The translations under genes were made by a program, and so were the position numbers. Shown in pieces: positions 61,965-64,000 of a DNA stretch of 64,000 bases (within the stretch, counting starts at the first letter, position 1; each line of letters starts with the position of its first letter). Origin of the DNA: Bacillota bacterium (lineage in GTDB: Bacteria > Bacillota_A > Clostridia > Christensenellales > Aristaeellaceae); contig JAEZSP010000087.1 of assembly GCA_023421735.1 (NCBI GenBank), positions 1 to 64,000 on the forward strand, in the 5' to 3' direction. The notes below the pieces were generated by a model. The model saw only the letters and a program-made list of their open reading frames with translations, did no database searches and had not been told where the DNA came from.

Positions 61965-62669
61965 TTACAGCGCATATTCCAGAACCGCGAAAAGGCACAA
62001 CATAACGGCTACCGCGCTCACCCGGACGATCGGCGCTGCACGGCCCGGAACGCGTGAAAGCACCGCGGCTACGCCCCGCTCAGCGGCCGCGAAAGGCCGG
62101 AAGATCATGCGCTGATATTGATAGCCGATAAATAGGATAAGGCAGGTCGCCAGGTTCTGGGTGACCAGGAAGGGAACAAGCAGGTTCACGTCGCTGATGA
62201 CCGAGATCTCCCGCATCCAGTCGGGAACCAGAAAAAGGAGGTACAGGATGTAGGCAAGCCGCCAACACGTGCCCATCGCAAGCACTGCGACCGCCTTTGC
62301 AAGCGGGCCCCTATTCACCGCATGGCGGCGTAGAACGGCCACCACGGCGGCCATCGCCAGCGCCTCGAACAGGATCGAAACGGCCGGGTTGATCACGCGG
62401 TCGATCCGCCCCGGCGGAAGCAGGTTGAGCATCTTGATGGCCGCGCACAGCGCGCCTGCGGCGATGATGGAGGTGGCGCTGCCGGTCTTGCGGTACACAT
62501 TGGCCATAAAAAAGCAGGCTACCGGATACCAGATCAGCCATCCGATGTTGATCGGTATCAAGTGCACGAAGTACCCGACGGTGGCCTCGAAAATGCCCCA
62601 TATGGACGCCCAGGCGATCACATCAAGCGCGCGGTTGCGGATGGTTGCCCTATCTGGCGCGGTGGTCAT
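61965..62669 (-). CDS. Integral membrane protein of unknown function (234 aa)
   Basis: The protein has about six hydrophobic segments (WASIWGIFEATVGYFVHLIP; WLIWYPVACFFMANVY; SIIAAGALCAAIKMLNLL; SILFEALAMAAVVAVL; VLAMGTCWRLAYILYLLFLV; VTQNLATCLILFIGY) and a final hydrophobic C-terminus. The size and helix count recall substrate-binding S components of ECF transporters, but I see no family motif and do not assign it. The ATG at 62669 follows GGGGGAGGT. Confidence 0.7.
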   Translation of the reverse strand: MTTAPDRATIRNRALDVIAWASIWGIFEATVGYFVHLIPINIGWLIWYPVACFFMANVYRKTGSATSIIAAGALCAAIKMLNLLPPGRIDRVINPAVSILFEALAMAAVVAVLRRHAVNRGPLAKAVAVLAMGTCWRLAYILYLLFLVPDWMREISVISDVNLLVPFLVTQNLATCLILFIGYQYQRMIFRPFAAAERGVAAVLSRVPGRAAPIVRVSAVAVMLCLFAVLEYAL

Positions 62670-63063
62670 GGCACATACCTCCCCCAAATGTTTTGGACAG
62701 TATATGCCGCCCAGTAAAATAAAGACCTTCCGGCCCACCGGGGGCCGGGCTGCAACCTCCTGGCATGGCAAGCTGCGTTCCTTTTAAATTAAACCGAACG
62801 CTCTGTAAATGCATTCAGAACGCCTACCCTTTATACCTCAAGTTGTTAAAAAGCTTGGACGAGAATGCATAAAAGTGACGGTTCGTCATAAAATCATTGG
62901 GGGATGCCACCGTATGGATATACGTCCGCAAGGACTGCACTGCCGTATACGGTCAAAGGCATCCCCTTTGACCTTTACAGGACGTGGGCGCATCAAAGCG
63001 CAAGCTGTCGCATGGAAATCCGGCAGTATGGCCGGATTCTCTGCGTTTCTTGCGGACCGAACG
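62670..63063. other. Intergenic region with a foldable segment
   Basis: Nearly 400 nt without a convincing gene. A plus-strand frame of 87 codons from 62809 lacks a Shine-Dalgarno and covers the structured segment at 62900-62966, so I do not call it. Confidence 0.5.
62900..62966. other. Multibranched inverted-repeat structure, possible ncRNA or element end
   Basis: GGGGATGCC (62900-62908) pairs perfectly with GGCATCCCC (62958-62966). Between them are CGTAT-GGAT-ATACG, GTCC-GCAA-GGAC with a GNRA-type tetraloop on the plus strand, and the palindrome CCGTATACGG. Three inner hairpins closed by a 9-bp outer stem look like a structured RNA; I do not recognise the class. Confidence 0.45.
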
Positions 63064-63615
63064 TTATGCTGACTTAAGAAATTTTTCCTCAAGTCTGTGA
63101 AGGGTCTCGTGCAGTTTCTCATGGGTTCCCTTTCCCATGACCTCTTCCTCGAACCCCTCGAACAGTTCGAGCAACCGCGCCTGAACATCCAAAGGCAGCA
63201 TCCTATCACCTGCTGGAAACAGCACCGAGTTCTCCTTGTCGATGTGGCCGCGCATCAATTGAACATAGCTGATCGCGACTTCCGCAAACCTGTCCGCCTG
63301 CAGTGCGCCGCCTTCGGCGGACGCCGCCATTTCGGCGATATATTGCCTGCCCTGATTGTGATCAAGAAGCATAGCGCCGATCGGACCTCCCGCATTGGGG
63401 ATGCCCACCTTTTCCATCGCGGGGAATAGGAGGCCTTCTTCTTTCCCATGGTGGCACTTGTCGGCGAACAGGCGGAAAAAGTTGATCATTTCCCCGGCAT
63501 CCCTGGGGTCTATCGCGCCTCCCCGTCTGATCGTATCGGCCATTTTCTCCAAAATGTCGAGCCCGAAAAGAACGCCTTCGTGTTCGTTTCGCAAATCCTC
63601 GCTTGCATACTTCAT
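63064..63615 (-). CDS. Hemerythrin-like domain protein
   Basis: A 183-residue four-helix protein. Iron ligands typical of hemerythrin-like domains are visible: H12 and E13 in NEHEGV, His in DKCHHGKEEGLLFP near residue 54, His in LLDHNQGRQYI near 85, and His/Glu in MRGHIDKENSVLFP near 122. It probably binds O2, NO or iron in the cytoplasm. GGGAGG lies 7 nt before the ATG. It follows an FprA-type flavoprotein gene on the same strand by 16 nt. Confidence 0.9.
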   Translation of the reverse strand: MKYASEDLRNEHEGVLFGLDILEKMADTIRRGGAIDPRDAGEMINFFRLFADKCHHGKEEGLLFPAMEKVGIPNAGGPIGAMLLDHNQGRQYIAEMAASAEGGALQADRFAEVAISYVQLMRGHIDKENSVLFPAGDRMLPLDVQARLLELFEGFEEEVMGKGTHEKLHETLHRLEEKFLKSA

Positions 63616-63631
63616 ACGCTTATCCTCCCTT

Positions 63632-64000
63632 TTAATCGGTAGCGCTCTCCGGGGTCCACTCGCAAAGGGCCTTGGCTACGGCGACGGCCTTGTTAAACTC
63701 TTCTTCTACAGGAACCCAATTGCACCTAATCTCCGGCTCCGCAACCTTGAATCCAGCATCGGTTAACCGTTCGCGAAGGACCTTCGTAGATTCGCCGCTC
63801 CAGCCATAGCAGCCGAAGACTGCTGCCGTTTTGTTCCTGAACTTGAGCTCCTTCAAAAAGTCCAGCCATCCGCCTACGGAAGATAAAATGCTCTGCCCCA
63901 CTGTAGGCGAACCGACTGCGATCGCTTTGGACTTAAAAACCTCGGTCATGATGTCGTTTTTGTTGGTCTGGGAGATGTTGAAAATCTTCACCCTCGTGTC
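63632..64000 (-). CDS. FprA-type diflavin flavoprotein, C-terminal part (cut by window end)
   Basis: The visible 122 residues match the flavodoxin domain of FprA/rubredoxin:oxygen oxidoreductase family proteins (AIAVGSPTVGQSILSSVGGW; AAVFGCYGWSGES, the FMN loop; then ...CNWVPVEEEF). These enzymes reduce O2 to water or NO to N2O, protecting anaerobes. The diiron beta-lactamase-like N-terminal domain should lie beyond 64000. The frame is open to the window edge. It is probably cotranscribed with the hemerythrin gene. Confidence 0.88.
   Translation of the reverse strand, partial: DTRVKIFNISQTNKNDIMTEVFKSKAIAVGSPTVGQSILSSVGGWLDFLKELKFRNKTAAVFGCYGWSGESTKVLRERLTDAGFKVAEPEIRCNWVPVEEEFNKAVAVAKALCEWTPESATD

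Overview
The window is about 64 kb of chromosome from an anaerobic Gram-positive bacterium, most likely a moderately GC-rich member of the Clostridia. Support comes from a Gram-positive-type PurR, a bacterial V-type (A/V) ATPase operon, an L27 with a Prp-cleaved N-terminal extension next to its protease gene prp, an archaeal-type aspartyl-tRNA synthetase, and clostridial families (UPF0210/ACT pair, DUF1292, M42 peptidases, RamA-like ASKHA protein). Species cannot be named from the sequence. Coding density is high up to about 56 kb, most genes have strong Shine-Dalgarno sequences, and many neighbours overlap by ATGA.

Layout. 1-0.2 kb: 3' end of RNase P RNA and its terminator. 0.25-4.8 kb (minus): murC, XRE-cupin regulator, acyl-CoA synthetase and a lipoprotein gene whose stop codon carries a TA-flanked MITE-like insertion. 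4.9-9.7 kb (plus): purR, three tandem M42 aminopeptidases, upp. 9.9-18.5 kb: a nine-gene V-ATPase operon; the K subunit keeps the residues that bind Na+ in Enterococcus hirae. 18.5-26 kb: GNAT, rsmA, DUF1622, a membrane-anchored protein, an aldo/keto reductase relic beside a holin-like ORF, tRNA-Leu(CAA), an ECF sigma/anti-sigma pair, a phospholipase-C-like protein, an AraC regulator and a sugar-phosphate isomerase-like protein. 26-34.6 kb: pth-mfd, ygiQ, a RamA-like activator and a TetR regulator. 34.6-39.7 kb: a cell-wall amidase, aspS with a leader that looks like an Asp-codon attenuator, rplU-prp-rpmA, an Ogg-type glycosylase and DUF554.

39.8-48.2 kb holds a MacB-like ABC exporter with a membrane-anchored adaptor, two further adaptor-like proteins that carry cleavable signal peptides, a secreted Thr/Pro-repeat peptidoglycan-binding protein, and an OmpR-type two-component pair. 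A direct repeat at the exporter promoter may be the regulator's site. 48.2-55.9 kb: an MFS transporter, ACT/UPF0210, an HTH-methyltransferase with a palindrome over its own -10 box, ysxC, lon and DUF1292.

From about 56 kb the base composition and gene content change: an AlkX/YcaQ-like DNA glycosylase, a gene-poor 0.7 kb stretch with an orphan terminator and a tRNA-like fragment, a three-subunit molybdenum hydroxylase operon, an unknown membrane protein, a strongly foldable intergenic segment, and a hemerythrin plus FprA-type flavoprotein (cut by the window end). This part looks accessory or mosaic. The most interesting item is the aspS leader: a 10-codon ORF with three consecutive Asp codons followed by mutually exclusive hairpins and an intrinsic terminator.
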